Assembly: GCA_907165065.1 (NCBI GenBank)
Contig: OU015543.1
Span: forward strand, 7,877,501-7,941,500
Direction: 5' to 3'
Length of the DNA: 64,000 nt
From: Caprimulgus europaeus
Taxonomy: Eukaryota > Chordata > Aves > Caprimulgiformes > Caprimulgidae
The notes under the pieces are model-generated. The model ran no database searches, was not told the DNA's origin, and saw only the letters and a list, made by a program, of their open reading frames with translations. Below are positions 50,101 through 62,100 of this stretch, piece after piece. Positions within the stretch are counted from its first letter, which is position 1, and each line of letters starts with the position of its first letter. The position numbers and the translations under genes are program-made.

Positions 50101-53100
50101 GTTAAGAAAATGAGAAAATTTGCATTGTCCCAGTAGCTAAAAATGTAGAGAAATGGCACTCCACGTTTCCAGGTGGATGGTGCCAGTAGTGAAAGCACAA
50201 TTCCTTTCACTTCAGAAAATAAACTCCTCCACTGGTTTATGTTCACTCATTGTGAATAGCCTCATGCATGGAAATGCCTTCTAACAGTTCATATACAATA
50301 CTTAAATGCTGCAGGAAGCCATCAGAATAATCAGTGATTTGGTTCTTATGCCAGTAAGTACTAAGAAAATTTCCTACTGCTTTGTAATAACATCTTAATC
50401 TGTTTCATCTACCTCTTTTTTATGATTTTTACCTTTTTTTTATCATTGTTAGTAAATCAGTTAGTAAATTTCAGTTACTGAGAAAACAAGTAAAAGTAGG
50501 ATTTTTTTCAATTCTGATGAAGCATTGTTGTTCTTGGTATTGAAGACATTGTACTAAAGAAAAGTTTTAGGACTTACTCGTAAGCACGATGCTTCTATAC
50601 AGCATACACTGAACAGCTTGGAACTTGTCGTAAGGCTTTAATTCCTGTCTTCTGATATGCAAGAGTGCTTTGAAAAAACTCACTACAGAAACATTAATGG
50701 GATTTCTGACATCAGTTATAAAAGCATAGGATACATTTGTTGAGAAAATTGTTGTGTTTTCCAACAACTTTCAGAAGTAAGCCTGGGGTTAAAAGCTTAA
50801 TATAAGTAAATATTGCACATCTATATGTGTGTTCTTTCACTATTACGGTACTACGCGGTTGATAAAATTGTGCAACACTTCTCGGACATTTCAGTTAGTT
50901 GGAGCAGAGAGGAGCACTTTTTTTTTTTTTGTAAAAGTAGATTTCCTAGTCTTAGAAGTAAAATCAAGTTATCAGTCCCAAACTGCTGTACTGTATTATT
51001 ATTATTCACTGTATATGGGGGGCAGAGAGGGAGGTATAGGAAAGCATTGCTAACCAGACTCTCCTGCAAATGTCATGGACAAACCAGGATCAGTTGCTAG
51101 AAAACATAATCTGCCTTTTGAAATTTCCTGTAATTGTTCAGGTTTTCCTGAGTATTCTTTGAAAAAAAATCTGAAATACTGATATGTTTGAGGAAATCGC
51201 ATTCTGCCCTCTTCTGCTGGAGAGTGTGTGTTGTGCTGTGTCAGTAACAGTGCAGTTAGAAAATTTGGAATTTGATTCAGATAGTACTAGTTTTTTACTG
51301 TAATATCATATAACAACTTCACACCTCCATTTAATTCAGTGAATAAACAGTCCTTTTAATAAAATTAAATTTAAATGTCTCTACAGGTAATTTGAACAGG
51401 AAACTATGTTCTTATGCTTTGCCTAGGCTGAAAGGAAAGTGATTTTAAAGATCTCCATTACTGTACTTAAACAATGTATATGCAGTCCGTTATCACTTCA
51501 CTTGTCCAGCTTTGTTGTCACTAATGATCATTTGAGGAGATGTTTGTAGATAGGACACTAAGTTCTTCAAGCACTGTTGGTGAAGATTGCTGTTGTCTAG
51601 CAACAGTCACTACCACAGGACAGTTTGTTTTTTACCAAGTGAGACACTTTCTGTGTAATCAGTTCATCGGGAGACTTGCAAAGTTGATTTGGCTTTTGCC
51701 TTCAGCAGTGCTTTTAGTGATTGCATTAAATCATACTTCAGCTGAGGCAGGTGCCATCTTCTGCTGATTTATAATACTGTTTCTTTCCCCAAACTGTGCG
51801 AGTTTCTCTTCCCATGAAGCATGCATGATTATAAAAACTGTAGCCTGTGGTCTTGGATGTTTCTTCTTTTAGTTAATTTCACCTAGATTTATGGGTACAT
51901 TGAGTACATGAACTTGATGTCTGTTTGCTTTTAGTAGTTAGCTTAGCATTTCAACTCCACAGTTTAATCACTTTATGTAAATGATCTTCTAATGCTTTTT
52001 TCTTGCTTACTTTTCTTTAGTAATGGAGAAATGTTGTTGTAAGTCACCATGTGTTGCATTAGATATTGTAAAGATCGTGGAATACTTGAAGCAAGCACTG
52101 AGAAATAATTGGTGTATAATCAACTGCAAGTTTGGAGCGAGAGGGTCTCTCCCAACATATCCCTGAAACCAGTTTCTTCACACAAGGGACAGAAATGAAT
52201 TGCTTGATGTAGTTAGTGGAATAAAGGTCTGACTAAGCAGCATGGTCTGTAGAGACAGATCCATAACGATGAATCACTTAGCTCCTTTGTTTGAATGTTA
52301 ATTATTCTTAGGGCCTTTGGATGTCTACCTGGGTTCTCAATAAATTGAATGGAGTTTATGATATAATGTGGAGCTCTACACTTACACAGCATTCCCATCT
52401 TACATCAATGATTACCACTGTAATGTTGGTAACTCATCATTCAGAGAAAAATTGCTTAAGATATAGGTATTCTTGCTATTCATCTTCTATGACTGCATGT
52501 CAGTGCCTAGGGCTGTTAAGAGTACCAGCTAAATTATCTCAGCGTTTTTGCTGCCCTATGTATGAGGCTCTGAGCAGAACATAACATGACAAGGCTGTGT
52601 CTGTGCCCTCCACTGGGTTTCTTCCCAGAGCCGGCATGCAGCTGTGGAGGGAGACTCTGATGTTGCTCAGTACAGTGGAGAGTAACCCTCTGATGGGGGA
52701 AGTAGGTAAAGCATGAAACTTGACCAGTCTGCTCACCGAGATTGCTAGCTGTAGCGTGATGCAGTGCTTGAGTAGACCACCGCTCCCTCTCCAGTTAATT
52801 GGGTTGTTCCCAGAAGCTTAATATGCTTTTGAGTAGTTTATTCTGATAGCTTTGAGGATGCATCTGTAACATTTTTTTAGGCTTAAACAGGGGAGAAAAA
52901 AAAAAGAAAAAAGTAGTTATGTTTTGAACAAAGCTGCTGTAAGAGTGTTTACTAGTGTAAAAATAAATTGATAAAAATAAAAATAGCTTTACTGTTATTC
53001 CTCATATTGTGCTTTTTTTTCTGTCTCTGATATTACATGTGTATCTTTTGGTGACTACTGTTTTCAGCTGCATTGCTGCTAGAGATCTGTTTGGGTAGGG

Positions 53101-56100
53101 GTTTCATATGGTTTTTTTATCTATTATATAAAAACAAAGGTACGCGCTCCTGGGCCATTACCATCAAACCCAGAAGATCGTGTCGTGCAATATGCTGCGG
53201 AGTGGTAGAGACGTTCTAAGACACATGTAACAAACCCTGAATTTCCTGTTCTTGTCTTGCTTAGCTCTGCAGATATCACAGTATGCTCGAGCTGTCCAGA
53301 ATCTTTGCCACTTTCTCAATCAAAGGCTCTCAAAACATCATTGTTTTTGTTCTTATTTCCTTCCTGTAACATCATGATGTTTGCATGGAGACAGAACAGG
53401 TGAAAAAAACAGTATTTGTTTGGTTGGTCATCTCTCATCTTACTCAGGCTTGTTCTAGTATAATGGTTTGATTTCCCCTGCAGAGAGAAAATACCTTGTA
53501 TCCTCCTGATATCTGAGTTACTTTCTGCCAATATATCCATAAATAAGCACACGTGTGTCTTGGAAATTGTAGAGGATGCCTTACAAATCTGGGAACTTTT
53601 GTGGTTTTGGCGTCAGGATTGAAGATCCCATGATTCAGGAGTTTTGGGGGCCTCAGATAGCAATTTTGAGGTCATACCATCTTACATTAAAATTATTGTT
53701 CTTAATTTACCTTTTACTATAAAAGGATTTAGATTTAGTATTGTCAGTTTTTATTTCATAACTTCTCTTCGTTGATGAAAGCTAAACTGTGATTCTGATC
53801 TCTCAAAATACCAACTACTGTGAAAATATTTCCAAACCTTTTGATTTTTATATAATGTGGATCCTTGGCTAAATTTTAGTAAGGGGATTATTTAAGTGAA
53901 AAAATCAGGTTTTAAGTAATTTTGTGGAGCCCTTGGCAGTCTTTTGTTTTTCTTTTCAGTGACATGCTGATCACAGAGGTTTTGTCTCAGAGCAGGAAGT
54001 GGATCTAAGATTTTTCTGACTTGCGTCAGACTTGCTCTTAAGTCATTGGCAATCTTCCCATTCATTGCAGTAGGTGCAGCACTGGGTTTTCAGTTCATAT
54101 GTTGCATTTTAAATTAAAGGTTGAGCTGGCTAGAAAGCATATGCTTACCTGACCTGAGACACCCAGTAGCAAAAATACAGATCAAAAAATATCAAGAAAC
54201 ATACTTTTGTATCCCTGGTCTCACAGTGTCTGCAGACTTTCATTAGCTGTAGCTTGTTTATAAGTAAAATTTGCTGTTGAAGCCTGCACGGTGACAGCAG
54301 TTGGTGTGGTGGTTTTATTAACGTACGTACAGGCAGTTCTAACACACTCTATATGCTCTGTCCAAGTAAGGAATAAGGAGAAAACTCAAGATACAGTACA
54401 GTACTGCTGTGTGATCCGAGCCTTCTCCTGAGGGTAGCTGGGGAGTCGTGTGGATAAAACTGAGCAAAGAACTTCAGAAGGTGTAAAATTTCTCAGGTGC
54501 TTTGTGCATTTTTACAAAGGTAGTTTCACAACCAAACAGGAGCTCATTTGGGCTGCTAAGATGGCCACTTTCAAACTCCATGTATAAGCCTTTCCAAAAG
54601 GAGCAAATTATTGCAGGCCTGACTTAATCCTGTATCTAGTGAATGCAGGAATTGAATTGCCAATATTACGACTTTTTTCTGTTTATACAGATCCTGTACT
54701 CCAGGTGCCAATACATGTGGAAGAGTAAGTCTATTTTCTTTATCTTATTTACTGCTTGCTCAATTTTCACTTGGCATCTTGATCTTTGGTTTAATTTGAA
54801 CCATAACTATCTGTGTTCTAGAAAAGTTGCATCCTTGCATAAGGCAACTTAAGGTGGTTTAGATACAGAAAGGATATAATTAGCTACATATAATTGTGTT
54901 TGTAGCACTAAGAAGAAACACCCTGTCTGCAGACTGTTCTCTCCAGCTCTTGCTCAGGTTTAGAGGTCAAGTATGCGAAATGTGCCAAAATCTTAATTGA
55001 GCAGCTTTGAAAATGACAGAAGCAGCTCGGGAGTGGTCTCTGGGTTTTGTACTTACTCTCTTCAAATAGAATACTGGAAATAGTGAAGCAGAGGGAACTC
55101 CAACCACCACTGCTACCAGAATCATCAAATGAAACCCTCGAGCTCTTACTCCAGTATAGCAATCTCACATTTAACTAGAAAATTTGGGGCTTTATGTCTG
55201 TGAAGTCAGTGGTAACATCTTTTTTGTGGTTTGTTTTTGAAGTTGGGGTTTGTTTGAGTTTTCTTGTAGTTTGGGTGGGGGGTTACCTTTACCTCTCAAA
55301 TTTACTTAGTTCTGTCAACTCTTTCATTGTTCCTTTGTCTTGCTTATGCTCTCTGTTTTTGTTTATTTGTTTAGTTTGTTTTTAGTTTTGGGCATTTTAA
55401 AAGCTTTCACCCAAGTGATTGCCTGCCACATTTGGATCTTTGAATTTTCACATATATTAGTAATCTTATGCTATATCAGTTCTGAAACTTCTTTATATTT
55501 TTTCATTTTCACAGTAAATAAATGAAACTTCAAAAAAGGGGTAATACAAAGTAAAAAAATTTGATGCCAGATAAACTTCTGTGTAAAGCCAGTACTGACA
55601 ATAATTGCTTTCCTGTTTCCTGAGAAGCACAGTACATTTTATCATTTATAATTGCTGCTTAAATCCTAGGCCAGCATTTCTTCCAGACCCAAATGATGGA
55701 AGTTTGTATACCCTTGGTGGCAAGAATAGTGAAGGCTTGACTGTAAGTATATTTTTTAAATTCTCTCCTCTGATAATTTTTAGAAAAGTGTCCTAATCAG
55801 ACTCACATGAAGGATAAGTCCCCAAGGGAACTTTCTGGTTTCTTAACTGTGAAGTTTTGCTGGCTTTGGTACTGTTCAGTGGAAGTGCACCAGTTTCTTG
55901 GAAAAGCTTGATCAGACTAGCCAAAAGCAGTGTCCAGTGACTTTTATTTTTAAACTTTGTGGTGATACTCAGATAAAATGTTTGGCTTCTCACAAGTCCC
56001 TTTTCTCTGGCAGCTGCTATGATTTCCCTTAAGAACTTTAACATTGTTAAATATTTTAGTATTTACTGACCACTCCTCTGACCCCTTGGTACAGCCAGAT

Positions 56101-59100
56101 CATAACTTGCAAAATGATTCGTAGTTCTTTTCCTGGGTGAAGCCAGGAAGCAGCAATCTGTTTTAATCACAGAATGGTTTGGGCTGGAAGGGACCTTAAA
56201 GCTCACCCAGTTCCAACCTCCCTGCCATCAGCAGGGACACCTTCCACTAGACCAGGTTGCTCAAAGCCTCATCCAGCCTGACCTTCCAGGGAGGAGCAGC
56301 CACAGCTTCTCTGGGCAACTTGGGCCAGTGTCTGACCAACCTCACAGCAAAGAATTTCTTCCTAATCTATTTCTTTATTCTGTTAATCTCATCTCTGTTT
56401 GAATTAAAGTAATTTAATTTCTGTCTAGACTCACTATTATAAAAGTTTTAAGCAAGAGTAGAGTAATTTTAGCATATTTAAGTAAACTTAGCCCAGCCCT
56501 GATCTTTATTGTTGGTGCAGCTTGTCCATTACTCTTGTGACCTCATCCCAATAACAGTCTCTTAAAACTTAGTAAGGGTTGTCACCCACTCTGTAAGTGC
56601 AGTCCAGACTTGGCAGTATCTCAAGAACTCTTCAGTCGGAGAATCGTGCTTTGCTGTCTCAACAGTTTCATTTGTATGAAGATATCTGGCCTTTATAAAT
56701 GTTACTGTACAGTCCTGTGGAGAACTATTTTATACTCATTATAGGTGAGGCAATTAAACCACAGTATGCTGAAGGCCAGACAGTTTATAAATGATGATGG
56801 CAGACCTTAAAACCACCCTGTCTTGGCCTCCAAACCTCTCAGCTGCAAGTAGTTCTTCCATACTTTGTGTATTTCTCCTGTTGTAAACTCACTGAGACAG
56901 ACTTCTATCTGTTCTGGGTTTGCAGAGCAGGGCCTTGACCTGAAATTTTGAGTTCTCATGCTGTTGTATTAATAATATTGTTTGTTTAAACAATAAAACA
57001 CTGCCATTTGAGATTTCTGAAGTTTTCTGACCATCCTTTTCTGTGCACAAATGTGAAGACTATCACACCATTGTGAATAAGCTTTTATTGTTGGTTTTTT
57101 TTTCCCTAGAAACTTCCATTTACTATCCCAGAGCTAGTGCAGGCATCTCCCTGTCGCAGTTCAGATGGGATCCTGTACATGGGTGAGCTCAAGTTTAATG
57201 TCTTTTAGATTGTAATATGTTCAGTGACTAGAAAATGTAGAGACTCCCAGACAGACTGCACAGAAATATCCTTTATTTTGGGTATTAATTAGGGTTTCTG
57301 ATGGCAGAAAATCCAATTAATATAGAATTCAGTTACTGTTTGAAGATTAAAAAATAACTACTTTTCCTGAAGGAGAAAATAGCTTTTCAAAGCAGTTTTT
57401 TGGGGTTTTGAGGGCTTTTTTGGTTTCTTGAGCTGGTATTGCTCAAAAAAAGGTGACTTAAAATCTTCTTATGCTTATAAATGTTATTGACTGTTTGAGA
57501 ATTATAATTAAATTAGAAATCCCATTGCAACATGGTTAGACATCCTCCATTATCTGAGACACAGTCAGTTCATTTATGCTACAAATAATAGCAAATCTAT
57601 GGCTCATTGTCCTGACTCATTCTATTGCAGATGGATTTGGGAGGAGAAAGGGAGAAGGAAGGACAATACTTAGTGCAACAGTAAAATGTGTGAAGGATCA
57701 GGATGAACTCAGTATTATTTTTTTAATCTCTTGAAGGTCCAATATCTACTTATGTTTCTCCACTTTGCATGTCTCCAGTAGAGGAGTAAAAAATGTTTAT
57801 TTTAAACTTCTAAACAGAACACATATATGTTAGCATCAGAAAAATATTTCAGGTCATAGCTCATGCAGTCTTGAATGGGATGTTAGGATTACAGTCCTTA
57901 ATTAATTTGAAATGTGTAGACCCTCATAATTTTTTCCCACAACTGTCCTTCAACATTAGCACTTCTGTCTCTTTTTCTGCTAGCTCGCAGGATCTTCTGT
58001 GCTCAGAAGTCTGTTAGATTTTATCAGTGTGAACAAATAATTCAGCCAATAGTACTTACTGTTCTAAATAGTGTATTTAGGTTTTTTTATCAGTATTTGG
58101 CCAGTAGTGCTAAATGATGAAATTAAGCCTGACTGTGAGAAATTGTTTTATTAAAAATGCTTTGGTCATGCTAAATTCATGAGCCTACTAAAGAAAAAAA
58201 GACTGAAAATCTTGACAGAAGCACAATTTTCTATCTGAATGGTAATGTGGTTTAAATTATGGTTTCAGGTAAAAAGCAGGATATTTGGTACGTGGTTGAC
58301 CTCGTGACTGGGGAGAAACAGCAAACCTTGACTTCCTCATTTGCAGAAACTCTTTGCCCGTCAACATCCCTCCTGTATCTTGGGCGAACAGGTCATATGC
58401 TTTTTTTTCTGCAGCTTAGAAGAAAATTTGTTGTTGCTGTTGTTTTTAAAGTTTAGGATCATAACAAATGACCTTGTGATCAGTTCAGATTTATTTCTTA
58501 GAAAAACTTCTGCAAACTATGATTTTAGACTGTACACAGAAAAATTATTAACTCTTTATAGCAGCAGAAAGATACTGTGGGTTTTTTTAACTTTAGCAGT
58601 AGGCATGGTCCATTATTCTTGTTGACTGAGTGGTTTTTATATTCTATTTAACAGTGCATTCCAGTAGCAGCTGTGAACCCAAATTTGCTCTGTAACATAC
58701 AGCTTATCAAAACTGATTAAAAAAAATTGAGATACAGCATATCTACTGAAATTACAAATACAATATTCTAAATAACTATTAAAATTAGACCAACACTATA
58801 TAGGTGTTGACTAGTAAAGAGAAATGTGTTAAAAAATTGTTCTTCAGCCTCTGTATTCATGTGTTCTTTAAGTGTGATAGTTCAGTTACAGAACACAATA
58901 TGCTGAATATGAGAATGCATGGTTTGGAAACTTATAAGTAAAACACAGTAGGTCAGAAGAAGCTGTGCAGTAAGAGGATGCTGGTAACGTGGGCAGTGAC
59001 TGCAGGGCTTGCTCCGAGGTTCCTGTAGATCAGTGTCTGAGTGGATCGGGTGTGATTTTTAACAGCTATGAAATGTTTATCTCTCAGGAATGCTGGGAAA

Positions 59101-62100
59101 ATGAAATGCAGAGAGCAAAGTGGTGTGTGGTGTTTTGAAGAGTGTCTCAGATTTGAGGTGATTGATTCTATTCTCTCATAGGTTTTTTTGCTTCACAGAC
59201 TGTATATTTTTTAAACAGAGTACACGATCACAATGTATGACACCAAGAAGAAGGAGCTGCGGTGGAATGCCACATATTTTGATTATGCAGCTACTCTGCC
59301 TGATGAAGATATAAAATACAGTAAGAATTTAATTGCTGTCTTTTTTTTTGTCGTGTGTGTCCCTCCCCCCCCCATTGGCCATGGATTTTGCATACAGGCA
59401 AAACTATTAGGATTTTTTTTTTTTAAATAATTAATAGGTCAGGCTGTCTGTCTGATTTTTGTGCAGTTGATGTGCATCTGCCAGTATTTTAACTTTTACA
59501 TGCCCTAATATCTAGAGCCTGTTAGGCAGCTTCAGGTAAATTGAATCTAAGAAGGTACAACTCTTGAAGATACGACTACAAAATTTAGTGACAAATGGCA
59601 GGAGAGGAAGCAAGTGTAAACTGTGATGCACACTCAGAAAGGGCTGTTGCGGTGCTACTGCATTGTAACTGAATTTTCATCAACCTAATTCTGATGACTG
59701 GGTCGCTGATCAGCTGTTCTATTGCACTGTAAGGTGTCATGGACTCCACAGTTAACATAAGGCTTGAACTGTTAATTTGTGTTATTAAAATGGAACATAA
59801 TCTCCTATATATTTGTATATTGTAGAAATGTCCCATTTTGTGTCTAATGGAGATGGACTGGTGGTGACCGTAGACAGTGAGTCTGGGGACGTACTGTGGA
59901 TTCAGAATTATGCTTCTCCTGTGGTAGCTTTTTACATCTGGCAACGTGAAGGATTACGGAAAGTTATGCACACTAACGTGGGGATAGAAACTCTGCGATA
60001 CTTGACCTTCATGTCTGGGGAGGTTGGACACATTACCAAGTGGAAGTATCCTTTCCCAAAGGAAACAGAGACCAAGAGCAAACTGACGTGAGCATGAATG
60101 TTCCTGTTGTTCTCACTATCTTTTTGACAGAGCTTTGTTGTTAAAATCTTATTTATGCAGTTACAGATTGTTCTACAAGTTTCAAGATGGTGAAAAGAAT
60201 ACATAAAAGCAGCTCTAGTTCTCCAGTCATTATTTTATATCATATTTGATCATTTACTGTCTAAAGGCAGAGACCAAAAAAAAAAAATACCTATCATAAG
60301 CTTAGGAAATGTCTATTCAGATGTTCTGTGTTGAATAGTTTCTTACAACATGGAATTGAATTGTTTTTTAAAATGTGAAAAAAGGTGCATAACATTTTGA
60401 CAAATACCAGTTATTGAATAATGCAGAAATAGGACATGAGTTTTGTCAAATGAGTAATTGGGACATGAATAATCAAATAGAAATGCTTTCATAATTAAAA
60501 AAATGGCTTCATAGTGCAGCAGTACTTAAAACAATTTTACAGAGCCAGGCTTTTCAAGATATAAATAGTGATGATTTGAGAAACTTCTGCAGGATTGTGT
60601 TGCCAAGGTTTTAGCTAAGAAGGTAAAATAACCATTTGTCTACTTCTTTCTAACACTTAACTGTTTTTTTTCCAGACCAACTCTGTATGTAGGGAAATAT
60701 TCCACAAGTTTGTATGCATCACCATCAATGGTGCATGAAGGAGTAACCGTTGTGGTAAGTTGGGAGCTGCAAGAGTTGAATGACACCTGCTGAAAAGTGC
60801 CTTTACAGAATTAGTACTGTCCTGGGTTTAAAAAAAAATATTAAAAAAATAAAAAAAATTAAAAAGACAACTTTGTCATAGTAAAGTGGCAAAGGGATCT
60901 GATTAAAATAGAAAATAAAATGCTGAAGGCTGTACATCTACAGAAATTTGGTTTTAAATTGCAGATTGCTCTCAAGAAATGCATAGCAAATTAAGTATTT
61001 AATGAAATAATTAACAGTACACCTTAGAATGCATGACCATATTTCAGGAATCATTTCACATGCAGAGAAGTCACTGTAGCTCATCAGGAATTGTGCCAGG
61101 CAAGCCTGGCAGGAGTGGACCAGAGGTTGCTATGTGATATTGTTGGTACATTGTGGTTAACGGTAAAATTGCTGTTTTGTTCATCAAAGTGACTACCCAC
61201 AGACAGGAAACTGCATCATAGTTTTGTTTTGCTTGTGCTGTGGCTGTCCAGGTAGAAAATAAAAATCCTGTTTAACTTTTCTAAAAAAAGAATGTAATCT
61301 GATCTCTTAGGCAACATGTAACTTAGAAGGTCTAATGTCCAAGGTTGCTGAAACAGTTGTTGAGGGCACAATGGCAGTGTTTACTTACAGTGACTTTGCT
61401 GCCAGTAATTTTTGCTTGCCCACCAATTCTGACCTCCATTTTTGTATTTAGTTGACTATTTAAATATTACAGAGACACAGTGCTTCCTCAGTCATTACAA
61501 TAATCTCTCTTTCTAGCCCCGCGGCAGTGCCTTACCCTTACTAGAGGGTCCAAAAACAGAAGGAGTCACAATCGAAGACAATGGCGAGTGCGTTATCACC
61601 CCCAGTACGGATGTAAAGTTTTCAGGCAGAATAAAAGAAAAGAACAAACTCAACTACTGGAACGACTGGCTCTTGATAGGTACGGGAGGTCCCGTGCTTG
61701 GCCCTGGTCCCGTGCTTGGCCCTGGTGTGCCGCTCCTGCAGGATGGCATTGCCATCTCGTGGGCAGCTCCAATCCAAACCTCAGAGCTGTTTTTTAGCTC
61801 CTGTAAATCAGTCACAATGACTGCCTAAACTCGGGCAATAATTATTGAATTCTAATAATTGCTTCTAATTCATCCTCATTTGCACATGAATTAATGGCTT
61901 TAAAAATAAGACTGCTTACTGTTTTTCCCAAGGCCTCTGCTTTATTCAGTGCATAGGAAGAAGAGTGCTTAGCTCAATATGTGGAAAGTTGGTTATTGAT
62001 TATTTGCTCCCTCCTTCAGAGATAGGTATAGGTAATTTATTATTTACTGTAAAAAATATATTCTAATTTCTATGGATTTTTTTGTTGTGCATAATGTTAC

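Noticed and set aside
59585..59944. 119-codon minus-strand frame
   Set aside because: Shadow of ERN1 exon 8 and its upstream intron; the plus strand encodes the conserved luminal domain.
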